A stretch of 45,833 nt of DNA from UMGS1002 sp964570825 (GTDB taxonomy: Bacteria; Bacillota; Clostridia; Oscillospirales; CAG-272). The stretch's first letter is position 1. Each line of letters begins with the position of its first letter. The stretch covers positions 1 to 45,833 of the forward strand of contig CAZMZJ010000016.1 of NCBI GenBank assembly GCA_964570825.1, written 5' to 3'. The notes below the pieces were generated by a model that searched no databases, was not told the origin of the DNA, and saw only the letters and a list, made by a program, of their open reading frames with translations. The translations under genes were made by a program, and so were the position numbers. Below are positions 1 through 7,308 of this stretch, one piece after another.

Positions 1-3
1 AAA

Positions 4-50
4 TAAGAACGCTAATGTTGACACTTACCGTATCAATATTAGCGTTCTTA
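4..50 (-). terminator. Terminator of tRNA-Pro
   Basis: Two 18-base arms (4-21 and 33-50) match at 17 of 18 positions around an 11-base loop. On the minus strand the hairpin starts two bases after the tRNA CCA end and is followed by TTATTT, as expected for an intrinsic terminator of the tRNA transcript. Confidence 0.8.
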
Positions 51-52
51 TA

Positions 53-129
53 TGGTCGGAGTGACAGGATTTGAACCTGCGGCCTGATGGTCCCAAACCA
101 CCCGCTCTACCAGCTGAGCCACACCCCGA
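53..129 (-). tRNA. tRNA-Pro (anticodon TGG)
   Basis: The reverse complement folds as a full cloverleaf. The acceptor TCGGGGT pairs with ACTCCGA, the D arm contains GGCTCAGCTGGTAGAGC, the anticodon loop is TTTGGGA (anticodon TGG), the T arm contains GGTTCAAATCC, and the 3' CCA is genome-encoded. It has its own upstream consensus promoter and a downstream hairpin, so it is a single-gene transcription unit. Confidence 0.95.
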
Positions 130-177
130 AATAGTACAGATAATTTCGAACCGATTGTAAAATCAGAACACTTGTGT

Positions 178-206
178 ATTATATCAGACATGAGCCTTAA
201 TGTCAA
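178..206 (-). promoter_or_regulatory. Promoter of tRNA-Pro
   Basis: Minus strand TTGACA (201-206), 17-base spacer, TATAAT (178-183): an exact housekeeping-sigma consensus pointing at the tRNA about 50 bases downstream. Confidence 0.85.
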
Positions 207-224
207 TATTTTTGTTTCACGTGA

Positions 225-253
225 TTGACTTTTAATATTCGCTATGATAATAT
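225..253 (+). promoter_or_regulatory. Probable promoter of mscL
   Basis: TTGACT at 225-230 is followed by overlapping -10 candidates, GATAAT at 246 (15-base spacer) and TAATAT at 248 (17-base spacer). It lies about 35 bases upstream of the mscL start. Confidence 0.5.
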
Positions 254-286
254 TTAATCAAACAAAAAATGATGGGAGGACGGAAA

Positions 287-916
287 ATGTCAGGCAGAGT
301 AAATAAGAAAAAAATCAGCGAAGTTGCCGAAACAGCGCTTGAAGCAGGCGAAAAGCTTAACAAAAAAACAAAAAGTTTCTGGAAGGATTTCAAAAAATTC
401 GCCGTAAAGGGAAATGTAATCGACCTTGCTGTTGCGGTTGTCATAGGAGCCGCATTCAATAAAATCATAACAAGCCTTGTTACATATATCATTACCCCAT
501 TGACCGGACTGCTTATCCATACGTGGGATCTTGCCGGACTCAAATGGGTAATCTCACCGGCGGTCGCAGCCGACGAAGCGTCCGGTGTTGCCGCGACGCC
601 TGAGGTTGCGGTTGCATACGGACTTTTCCTGCAGAGCCTCATTGACTTTCTCGTCATAGCTCTGACAATATTCATAATTCTAAGGATTTTCATGAAATTT
701 AAGAACTCTATCAACAGCAAGGAAATTGAAGCCGCCGAAGCAAAAGCCAGAGCGGAGGAAGCCCAAAAGAAAGCCGAGGCAGCCGCAGAGGCGGAGCGTC
801 AGGAGAATATAAGAAAACAATTCATAGCCGATGTGGCGGCGCAGGCAGAACTGCTGAAGGACATTCGGGACATCATGCTGAGAATGGAAACGGGGAATAA
901 CAAACCCAAAGAGTAA
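287..916 (+). CDS. mscL: Large-conductance mechanosensitive channel MscL
   Basis: MscL is the pentameric inner-membrane valve that opens under membrane tension and releases solutes during hypo-osmotic shock. The family core is clear: an N-terminal amphipathic helix followed by GNVIDLAVAVVIGAAFNKI (TM1, residues about 43-70), a short external loop, TM2 (about 112-138) and a charged C-terminal bundle. I chose the ATG at 287 because GGGAGGACGG sits just upstream; an in-frame ATG at 269 would lie before that site. At 209 residues the protein is longer than typical MscL (around 130-150). The excess is about 30 extra N-terminal residues rich in Lys and Glu, and an Ala/Glu/Lys-rich predicted coiled coil over residues 145-209. 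Monocistronic, with its own promoter and terminator. Family assignment is secure; the role of the extensions is unknown. Confidence 0.95.
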   Translation: MSGRVNKKKISEVAETALEAGEKLNKKTKSFWKDFKKFAVKGNVIDLAVAVVIGAAFNKIITSLVTYIITPLTGLLIHTWDLAGLKWVISPAVAADEASGVAATPEVAVAYGLFLQSLIDFLVIALTIFIILRIFMKFKNSINSKEIEAAEAKARAEEAQKKAEAAAEAERQENIRKQFIADVAAQAELLKDIRDIMLRMETGNNKPKE

Positions 917-956
917 AATATAAATATTACATATGACCGCAAGAGTATTTATGGCA

Positions 957-991
957 GTGGGGCGCGTTAAATCGCGTCCCACCGGCTTTTT
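957..991 (+). terminator. Terminator of mscL
   Basis: GTGGGGCGCG (957-966) pairs with CGCGTCCCAC (973-982), with one G-U pair and a 6-base loop, followed by CGGCTTTTT. The remaining stretch to 1191 holds no supported gene. Confidence 0.8.
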
Positions 992-1191
992 GAATGGAAA
1001 GCTGCCGCGCGGTAATTCCGTGTCTTACCCTTCCTCTAAAATTACATAAAGCCGAAAAACATATATTACTCGTAAACAAGGCAATATCAACTGCCGATTA
1101 TGAGCAATTATCGGTCTTGATCTGCGATGCTTCATGTATAAGCTTGACTGTCAGTTCGTTTTTTTACGGCGGCTATATGCTATATAATTAT

Positions 1192-2847
1192 TCATTTCAT
1201 CCCCAAGGCAATCATTTCATTTATCCGCTCCCTCACCGCCAGCATTTCCTCTGACTTTCCGGGACACTTCGAAAACTTTATCTCACCGACCACCTTTTCC
1301 ATCTCGGCGACGACTCTCTCTTTGCCGCAATAAACCTCGGCAAGCTCCATGGCAGACCTGTCCTGCAGCGCTTCATGAAACTGGACTATCCTCATAGACT
1401 CAAGCGCATGCCCGTCTGCCGACGGATAAACAGAGTAAGCGTCGCCCGACGGCACAAAATAACCGCCGGTCGAGTCAAGGTAGGGGTTTACATAGTCATA
1501 GGAGCCTTGATTATAGTAAAAATTATATCCCCACTGCAGAAATCCCGAAATGCCGTATTTATACAGCTGCATTCCGATAGCCCGAGTGCGCGCGCCCGGC
1601 ATTGCAAAAAAACGGTTGCTCACGCTGACGCTCTGGCTGCAGCAGTAATATGTCCAGAGCCCTGGTACGCCCGCCTCAAGGAACGGTTCGATATGGTTGC
1701 TCGAAGCGCATGGCGTGCGTACAAATCCCTTTTTCCAGAACTCAATATTCGATAACGCGTCCATGATCGTATATTCCGCAAGCAGGTCTGCAACCACTGC
1801 TCGCGACTTCCCGTACTGCTCAAGGTTATTTGCGTTCGGTTCGTCGGATATGTGAAAAATACAGCGCCTATCGTCTCCGCGCGCTTTCATATGCGCAAGA
1901 AAATCCTTTATAAACAATCGGATAAAGCGAGTGTATTCCTCGCCCGACGCGTCGGTATCCCAGCCGAAAATGCGTTTTCTCCTGCCGTTTACCTTAGCGA
2001 TTACCTTAGGCGCGTGCGCCGCGCCCCATTGTGTGAAAAAGTGGCTTATCTCCAGATATTTTATGCCGACTTTGTTGCACATATCAATCCAGCGGTCAAG
2101 TTTTTGGTATCCGAATGAGTATTCGCCGTCCTTTACATTAACGTCAACAAGCTGCACCGTCATTCTTTCGCGGCCTTCGGCAGTGTCGAGGGGCGGGGTG
2201 AATACCGGTGTCAGCAGTGTGTTTATACCGTTCCGGACAGCCGTACGCGCGAAATTTTCAATTATCTCCCAATGCCGCTCCGTAAAGGCTCCCACATTAT
2301 AGCAATCGGCAAGACAGTCGCAGTGAAACCACTGGGAAACGTACATTTTCTGCTCCGGCAGCTCAACGGGTATCACAGAAATCTTAACGCTGCACTTTAC
2401 AGCCGCTTCATTCCCTGCGCGAAGTCCGACGGCTATATCATATGTGTTCCCCGGAAAATCTGCGGGGATCTCAATAGTAATCCATGCACATCTTGTCTGA
2501 AAATTGCAGACCGGTACTCGACCCTGCATGAAAAGCTCCGCTAAAAGGTCGGGATAAAGCCCCGGTTTTGTGTCAAGGTAATTTTCATCGCTTTTTCCGG
2601 GATACGCCGGCATAAGCGAAGGTATAAATTCGACAAGGCGTACATGAGAATATTCCGCCAGAGCTCCTTCTACAAAAGGAGCATACCAGGCGCGCACAGG
2701 CTTTGACGGATCGTCCTCGCGGAATGCAAGTTGAAACGACAGCCTTTCGCCGCGAAGCGCCGAGATGCGTTCAAGAGGGGTCAAGCTTCTGATATCTGTT
2801 CCGGGAAAGCATTTTTCAAGCGAAGAAACAAGTTTTGCCTGTATCAT
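1192..2847 (-). CDS. DUF4091 / GH123-like putative glycoside hydrolase
   Basis: A 551-residue protein resembling DUF4091 proteins, whose catalytic domain belongs with glycoside hydrolase family 123 (beta-N-acetylgalactosaminidases). An N-terminal beta-rich part (about 1-160) precedes a TIM-barrel part (about 170-500). The adjacent Asp335-Glu336 in ISDEP fits the Asp-Glu pair used by GH123 enzymes for substrate-assisted hydrolysis of N-acetylhexosaminides. There is no signal peptide, so it should act in the cytoplasm on imported glycans; the actual substrate is unknown. The start is the first ATG after in-frame stops, and no strong ribosome binding site is visible. It lies 41 bases downstream of the HAD phosphatase in the same direction, probably as one transcript. 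Family call is good; enzymatic activity is inferred. Confidence 0.8.
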   Translation of the reverse strand: MIQAKLVSSLEKCFPGTDIRSLTPLERISALRGERLSFQLAFREDDPSKPVRAWYAPFVEGALAEYSHVRLVEFIPSLMPAYPGKSDENYLDTKPGLYPDLLAELFMQGRVPVCNFQTRCAWITIEIPADFPGNTYDIAVGLRAGNEAAVKCSVKISVIPVELPEQKMYVSQWFHCDCLADCYNVGAFTERHWEIIENFARTAVRNGINTLLTPVFTPPLDTAEGRERMTVQLVDVNVKDGEYSFGYQKLDRWIDMCNKVGIKYLEISHFFTQWGAAHAPKVIAKVNGRRKRIFGWDTDASGEEYTRFIRLFIKDFLAHMKARGDDRRCIFHISDEPNANNLEQYGKSRAVVADLLAEYTIMDALSNIEFWKKGFVRTPCASSNHIEPFLEAGVPGLWTYYCCSQSVSVSNRFFAMPGARTRAIGMQLYKYGISGFLQWGYNFYYNQGSYDYVNPYLDSTGGYFVPSGDAYSVYPSADGHALESMRIVQFHEALQDRSAMELAEVYCGKERVVAEMEKVVGEIKFSKCPGKSEEMLAVRERINEMIALGMK

Positions 2848-2888
2848 AATTCATCATTCATCCGTGCCCTTCAGATATTTTTTATTTC

Positions 2889-3545
2889 TCATTTCTCGGG
2901 GAAAAGCGAAAGCAGTTCTTCCGGCTTGTAAATAATGCTGCCGGCGCCGGACTCCCGGAGCACCGACGCCCCGCGGTATCCCCATGCGCAGCCTACCGAC
3001 ATCATGCCGGCGTTTTTTGCCGTCATTATATCAACGTCGCTGTCGCCGATGAAGGCGCACTCGGACGGCTTTACGCCAAGCTTTTCCGCGGCTAAAAGAG
3101 CCGCCGTCGGGTCCGGCTTTATAGGAAGACCAGACTGTCCCGCAGCAAAACTGATTTCGCCGCCGGGAAATAGCAGTTCGGCAAGCCCGCGGACAAACCT
3201 GTCGGGTTTGTTTGACAGGATTGCGAGAAGATATCCGCGGCGGTGAAGCTCCGCGACTGTCTCGCTCATTCCGGGATAACAGCGGTCGGTCATAAGGTAA
3301 GTGCGCTCATATTCACCGTCGTAATAGGCGAGCACCTCGGATATATGCCTTTCATCGCACGTTTTTTCTTTTGGCACAATGCTTTTAATCAGATTTTTGG
3401 CGCCGCTGCCGATTGATGCCCGCACCTCGTCATAGCTTTTTTCGCGGTACCCGTAATGCCGCATTGTGTTGTTCACCGCGGCACGAATTGCCCAGATTGT
3501 GTCTGCAAGCGTGCCGTCAAGGTCGAAAATAAGCGTTTTTATCAT
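2889..3545 (-). CDS. HAD-family phosphatase, phosphoglycolate phosphatase-like
   Basis: A 218-residue Gph/PGP-type haloacid dehalogenase hydrolase. Motif I is FDLDGTLADT (nucleophile Asp8, acid/base Asp10), motif II is ILSNKPD, motif III is the Lys in PIKPDP, and motif IV is IGDSDVDIMTA. The alpha-helical C1 cap is between residues 15 and 90. Such enzymes remove phosphate from 2-phosphoglycolate or other small phosphometabolites; the sequence does not fix the substrate. It is the first gene of a two-gene minus-strand unit with the DUF4091 protein and has a good promoter just upstream. GTGGAGTC lies about 11 bases before the ATG. Confidence 0.88.
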   Translation of the reverse strand: MIKTLIFDLDGTLADTIWAIRAAVNNTMRHYGYREKSYDEVRASIGSGAKNLIKSIVPKEKTCDERHISEVLAYYDGEYERTYLMTDRCYPGMSETVAELHRRGYLLAILSNKPDRFVRGLAELLFPGGEISFAAGQSGLPIKPDPTAALLAAEKLGVKPSECAFIGDSDVDIMTAKNAGMMSVGCAWGYRGASVLRESGAGSIIYKPEELLSLFPEK

Positions 3546-3577
3546 TTATCCACAAGACTCCACATAATTTTGTTTTC

Positions 3578-3606
3578 AGTATATCACAGCGCCGGTGAAC
3601 TGTCAA
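3578..3606 (-). promoter_or_regulatory. Promoter of the HAD phosphatase unit
   Basis: Minus strand TTGACA (3601-3606), 17-base spacer, TATACT (3578-3583). The rest of the 368-base divergent gap to 3913 holds only this and the opposing promoter. Confidence 0.78.
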
Positions 3607-3852
3607 TTATCAAAGGGATACAGTATATGCAATAACGGATAATTTGCTGCAGCATATAAAATACATATAAAATAAAGGTTAGGCAAAAACTCGGGTCTTC
3701 CGAGCGGAAAAAACCGTAATTTCCGGTCAGAAATCTGATGGCATAAAGAAAGCATGATTGACGATAAACCATGCCGTGAGCTTCCCGCACTTTATTTCTG
3801 TCGTGCGATTCATGCAAATTTGCAGCTTATATATGCTATTGGCGCATTTTAC

Positions 3853-3881
3853 TTGAATATGCCGGCTTTCTGGTGTATACT
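3853..3881 (+). promoter_or_regulatory. Promoter of the radical SAM gene
   Basis: TTGAAT (3853-3858), 17-base spacer, TATACT (3876-3881). Transcription would begin near 3888, only about five bases before an in-frame ATG at 3893, which supports the later start at 3914. Confidence 0.68.
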
Positions 3882-3913
3882 GTCGTTATAATATGAACGA
3901 GGTGATTGTTGAA

Positions 3914-4798
3914 ATGGGCTGCATGCTGTGCCCCCGCCGCTGCGGCGCCAACCGGAAAAACGGTCAGCGCGGCGTGTGCGGAATGACGGATAAAATCGTA
4001 ATCGCGCGGGCTGCCCCGCATATGTGGGAGGAGCCCCCGATAAGCGGGAAAAAAGGCTCGGGGGCGGTTTTCTTTTCGGGATGTCCGCTCGGTTGTGTAT
4101 TTTGCCAGAATAAAGCCATAAGCCGGGGCGGGGCAGGGAAGGAAGTTAGCAAGACAAGGCTCGGCGAGATTTTTCTTGAGCTCCAGAATATCGGAGTACA
4201 CAATATCAATCTTGTCACGCCGACACATTTTTCCGACAGCATCGCGGCAGTGCTTGAAAAAATCAAGCCGCAGCTGAAAATTCCGGTTGTGTATAACTGC
4301 GGCGGATACGAGAGGGTTGAGACACTGCGCTCGCTCGAAGGGCTGGTCGATATATATTTGCCTGATCTTAAGTATTTTTCACCCGAAATCTCCGGCAGGT
4401 ACTCGGCGGCGCCAGATTACTTTGAAATTGCTTCGGCAGCGATACGGGAAATGTTCAGACAGACGGGACCCGTGCAGATTGGTGACGACGGAATGATGAA
4501 AAAGGGGGTTATCGTACGTCACCTTGTGTTGCCCGGCTGCAGGCGGGATTCGGCTGAAGTGTTAAAACGGCTTGCGGGACTTGTTCCGATCGGGGAGATA
4601 CGCCTCAGCCTTATGAGCCAGTACACGCCGGATTTTGCTGCGGACTGCGGCTTTCCCGAACTCAAACGAAAGGTAACGACATTTGAGTATGATTATGTGC
4701 TCAAAATTGCGGAGGAGTTAGGGTATGAGGGTTATTTCCAGCTTAAGGGCTCGGCCGAGAGCATCTTTACACCGGATTTTGATCTTACCGGCGTATAA
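3914..4798 (+). CDS. Radical SAM protein of the PflX type
   Basis: A 294-residue radical SAM protein resembling PflX, annotated as a pyruvate formate-lyase-activating-enzyme-like protein of unknown target. An N-terminal Cys motif (CMLCPRRCG, then CGM near residue 22) precedes the canonical cluster ligands in CPLGCVFCQ (CX3CX2C), which bind the [4Fe-4S] cluster that cleaves S-adenosylmethionine. I start at ATG 3914, with ACGAGGTGA about nine bases upstream, giving MGCMLCPRRCG, a typical family N terminus; ATG 3893 lies too close to the predicted transcription start. No pyruvate formate-lyase gene is nearby, so a specific activase role is not supported here. Monocistronic with a perfect terminator. 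Confidence 0.85.
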   Translation: MGCMLCPRRCGANRKNGQRGVCGMTDKIVIARAAPHMWEEPPISGKKGSGAVFFSGCPLGCVFCQNKAISRGGAGKEVSKTRLGEIFLELQNIGVHNINLVTPTHFSDSIAAVLEKIKPQLKIPVVYNCGGYERVETLRSLEGLVDIYLPDLKYFSPEISGRYSAAPDYFEIASAAIREMFRQTGPVQIGDDGMMKKGVIVRHLVLPGCRRDSAEVLKRLAGLVPIGEIRLSLMSQYTPDFAADCGFPELKRKVTTFEYDYVLKIAEELGYEGYFQLKGSAESIFTPDFDLTGV

Positions 4799-4828
4799 AA
4801 ACAGGCTGCCGGCCGGCAGCCTGTTTTT
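4797..4828 (+). terminator. Terminator of the PflX-type gene
   Basis: A perfect 32-base palindrome with 16-base arms beginning AAAAACAGGCTGCC and ending in TTTTT, overlapping the stop codon. Its symmetry would let it act on both strands. Confidence 0.9.
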
Positions 4829-5048
4829 GCTTATAAATTTTAATTCAATAATTGAAAGTTCGGCTGATATAAGGAAATATGCAAAATGCAATGCTGATAA
4901 TAATTAGAAAAGGACACTATATGCGGCTCAAAGCAATCGAATAGACAATTATAACGAAATCCGAATCCTATGTGCCCGTTGCGGCTTTACGAAAACGGCG
5001 AGGCAATAAGACAAGATGATTCTCTTTCTCAACAGGCCATAACTTTAT

Positions 5049-5573
5049 TTACTGAATTTTTTCTTGGATATCTCCGTCCTCGGTTTCCTTCAATGAAATT
5101 TTCAGCCTTGTCCGCGCACGGCTGACGCCGGCGAGCTCGGTGGAATAATCAATTTCAAGAAGCCCGTCCTCAAAAATTGTATTTTTAAGCGAGTGGGTCA
5201 TGAGGATGAGGTCAAACGGCAGTATTGGGTTGTCATAGCGGCATATATGGCGCAGCCCGGGCGAAAACACCATTGTGACTCTGACGTTGCCGCTGCGTAT
5301 CATTGTCAAGATATCGGGTTCCGAAGTGTCAAAAACAAGCTGTGTCTTTGAACCGTCAAGCCCTGAAAGTTCGCTTTCGTCATATGACAGTTCAACTCTG
5401 CCGCCGGCGGTTTTCATTATCCCCTCGGTGATAAGCTCTACCGTTTCCGGCTCCGGAATTTTTGCTGTACTTTCGCCTGATGCCTTCCCGGCAGCAAAAA
5501 TATCAATCGTGCCGGCGTCCGTCTCGCGCCGCTCCGACTGCAGTTTCAAAATGATTCTTTTTTCAACGTTCAT
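5049..5573 (-). CDS. DUF1934 domain-containing protein (YwiB-like)
   Basis: A 174-residue protein with the DUF1934 pattern: an N-terminal strand (VEKRIILKLQSER), the central YDESELSGLDGSKTQLVF, and a C-terminal strand pattern ending SRARTRLKISL. The family is a predicted calycin-like beta barrel, common in Firmicutes and of unknown function. TGGAGAT lies eight bases before the ATG. It is a single gene between converging and diverging neighbours. The 5' region carries a 14-base perfect palindrome (5591-5604) and three tandem TTATATC units (5614-5634), described separately. No terminator is obvious between 4829 and 5048, and nothing else is supported there. Confidence 0.85.
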   Translation of the reverse strand: MNVEKRIILKLQSERRETDAGTIDIFAAGKASGESTAKIPEPETVELITEGIMKTAGGRVELSYDESELSGLDGSKTQLVFDTSEPDILTMIRSGNVRVTMVFSPGLRHICRYDNPILPFDLILMTHSLKNTIFEDGLLEIDYSTELAGVSRARTRLKISLKETEDGDIQEKIQ

Positions 5574-5590
5574 TATGTCTTATCTCCAGA

Positions 5591-5604
5591 CCGCCAATTG
5601 GCGG
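5591..5604. promoter_or_regulatory. Perfect palindrome CCGCCAATTGGCGG upstream of the DUF1934 gene
   Basis: A fully symmetric 14-base sequence a few bases upstream of the DUF1934 ribosome binding site. It could be an operator half-site pair or a short hairpin in the mRNA leader. The regulator is unknown. Confidence 0.45.
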
Positions 5605-5613
5605 ATTAAACAA

Positions 5614-5634
5614 TTATATCTTATATCTTATATC
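5614..5634. repeat. Three tandem TTATATC heptamers
   Basis: TTATATC occurs three times head to tail. Read on the minus strand each unit supplies GATATAA, which resembles a -10 box, so the array sits where the DUF1934 promoter should be. No convincing -35 box accompanies it. Confidence 0.7.
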
Positions 5635-5742
5635 TCGTCGTCCGGCATGCTCTGCTGAAATATAAAAGGCAGAAGGCGCCTTTTCGGTCAAAATGAATGA
5701 AAACATTATAATACCGCGGGTCTATTCTGTCAAGCGGCTTAC

Positions 5743-5771
5743 TTGACATTTGGTAATGACAAGTGTATAAT
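5743..5771 (+). promoter_or_regulatory. Promoter of the G1P dehydrogenase gene
   Basis: An exact TTGACA (5743-5748), 17-base spacer, TATAAT (5766-5771), placing the transcript start about 25 bases before the ATG. Confidence 0.88.
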
Positions 5772-5803
5772 TATTATGTTAAAATTCTTCTTCGAGGTGC
5801 AAA

Positions 5804-7084
5804 ATGGATCTGAACAAAATTCTTGCCGACCTTAAGGATTGTCCCTGCGGCAAGGCGCATACATTCGCTACAAAGGTGTGCGAAATTGGCAGCGGAATCA
5901 CACGGAAAACCGGACAAATCCTTGAGAATGCGGGGTTTCCCAAGAAGGTTCTGCTTGTCGCGGACGACAATACTCTGAAGGCGTCCGAGGGCTTGCTTGA
6001 GAGCCTTGAGACCGCCGGGTATGATTGCAAAAAGATTATTTATAAAAACATGAAATATGCGCGCGTCGAGCAGGTTAATGAGCTTAAGGCGCTCTGCTCG
6101 GATATCGACGGAATTATTTCGGTAGGCACAGGGTCACTCAACGATATCTGCCGCGTTACGGCATACGGTCTGAAAAAGCGTTTCTGCATTTTCGCCACCG
6201 CGCCCTCAATGGACGGGTTTGCGTCGGATACAGCTCCGATAGTCACAAACAATTTCAAGGTCTCATGGAAAGCCGAACAGCCCGAAATAATCCTTGCCGA
6301 TACAAAGATACTTGCAAAATCCCCCGTTGAGCTCAAGGCGGCCGGATTCGGCGACATGGTTGCAAAATATGTCGGAATTCTCGACTGGAGAATCGCAAAT
6401 CTGCTGACAGACGAATATTATTGCCCTAAGGTTGCGGCTATTACGATGAAGGGCCTTGAAAAGGTGGTGTCTCTTGCCGACAGGGTTACGCTTGAGGATG
6501 AGGAAACCGCCGGAGGCATTATGGAAGGTCTTGTGCTTTCGGGCCTCGGGATGAAGCTTGCCATGTCCTCCCGCCCTGCGTCGGGAGCCGAGCATGTCGT
6601 GTCCCATTACTGGGAATGCTACAAGCTGGCACACGGCATCTGGCCGGAATTTCACGGCAAGAAGGTGGGCGTCGCAACAGTGCTTATCAACCGCATTTAC
6701 CGCAACATTGCCGACAGAGTGACTGAAATCAACCCTATCCCAGATCCGACAGACTGGGACGAGGTCAGGTCCGCCTTCGCCCCCGAGCAGATTGACGAGC
6801 TTATGAAGGCGAACACGCCGACCATCACCGATAAGGTCGATCCGGCGAAACTCAAAGCCTGCTGGCCGGAGATACGCCGCCTGATCAAGGAGATTTTGCC
6901 GACTGACGAGCAGCTGCTCAAGATTATGAAGGCAGCAGGCGCAGCTACCGAGCCGACGGAAGTGAATGTTTCCCCGGAGCTTGTCGAAAAGGGGCTCAGA
7001 TACCACGCGTATATGAGATACCGCATCCTGCTTACAAGACTTTTGCCGATGATGCAGCTTGATATTATGGATTTTATAAATTAA
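5804..7084 (+). CDS. sn-glycerol-1-phosphate dehydrogenase (AraM/EgsA family)
   Basis: A 426-residue iron-containing-alcohol-dehydrogenase-superfamily protein of the glycerol-1-phosphate dehydrogenase branch, which reduces dihydroxyacetone phosphate to sn-glycerol 1-phosphate with NAD(P)H. Visible features are the nucleotide-binding SVGTGSLNDICR, the metal Asp in GFGDMVAKY, and metal His residues in HVVSHYWE and FHGKKVGVA. In Bacillus the AraM/EgsA protein feeds heptaprenylglyceryl phosphate synthesis; no partner prenyltransferase (PcrB) is in this window. TTCGAGGTG lies six bases before the ATG, and both promoter and terminator are strong, so it is its own unit. The exact substrate in this lineage is inferred from the family. 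Confidence 0.88.
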   Translation: MDLNKILADLKDCPCGKAHTFATKVCEIGSGITRKTGQILENAGFPKKVLLVADDNTLKASEGLLESLETAGYDCKKIIYKNMKYARVEQVNELKALCSDIDGIISVGTGSLNDICRVTAYGLKKRFCIFATAPSMDGFASDTAPIVTNNFKVSWKAEQPEIILADTKILAKSPVELKAAGFGDMVAKYVGILDWRIANLLTDEYYCPKVAAITMKGLEKVVSLADRVTLEDEETAGGIMEGLVLSGLGMKLAMSSRPASGAEHVVSHYWECYKLAHGIWPEFHGKKVGVATVLINRIYRNIADRVTEINPIPDPTDWDEVRSAFAPEQIDELMKANTPTITDKVDPAKLKACWPEIRRLIKEILPTDEQLLKIMKAAGAATEPTEVNVSPELVEKGLRYHAYMRYRILLTRLLPMMQLDIMDFIN

Positions 7085-7103
7085 AAGTAATATTTTATGT
7101 TGA

Positions 7104-7139
7104 CGCGGAGCCTGTCCCAAAGGCTCCGCGCCTGTTTTC
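7104..7139 (+). terminator. Terminator of the G1P dehydrogenase gene
   Basis: CGCGGAGCC (7104-7112) pairs with GGCTCCGCG (7122-7130) around a 9-base loop, followed by CCTGTTTTC. Confidence 0.8.
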
Positions 7140-7194
7140 TGACAGGAAGGGCGCATGAATTTCACGCTATGCAAGGCGCCCGTCTGTTCATACG

Positions 7195-7227
7195 AAAATA
7201 GCTGCGCAAAAATGCGGCAGCTATTTT
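7195..7227 (-). terminator. Terminator of typA
   Basis: AAAATAGCTGC (7195-7205) pairs with GCAGCTATTTT (7217-7227). The A/T-rich ends suit both directions. It lies about 80 bases beyond the typA stop on the minus strand and faces the egsA-side terminator. Confidence 0.72.
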
Positions 7228-7308
7228 ATTTGTGATTCTGATTGTAAAGGCGGATTTTTAAAGAATCTTCACCATAAGCTGTGCCGCCTTCTGCGGGTTT
7301 TGTAAATT

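Noticed and set aside
6263..7174. 303-codon frame on the minus strand
   Set aside because: Antisense shadow of the G1P dehydrogenase gene; it has no ribosome binding site or recognisable domain.
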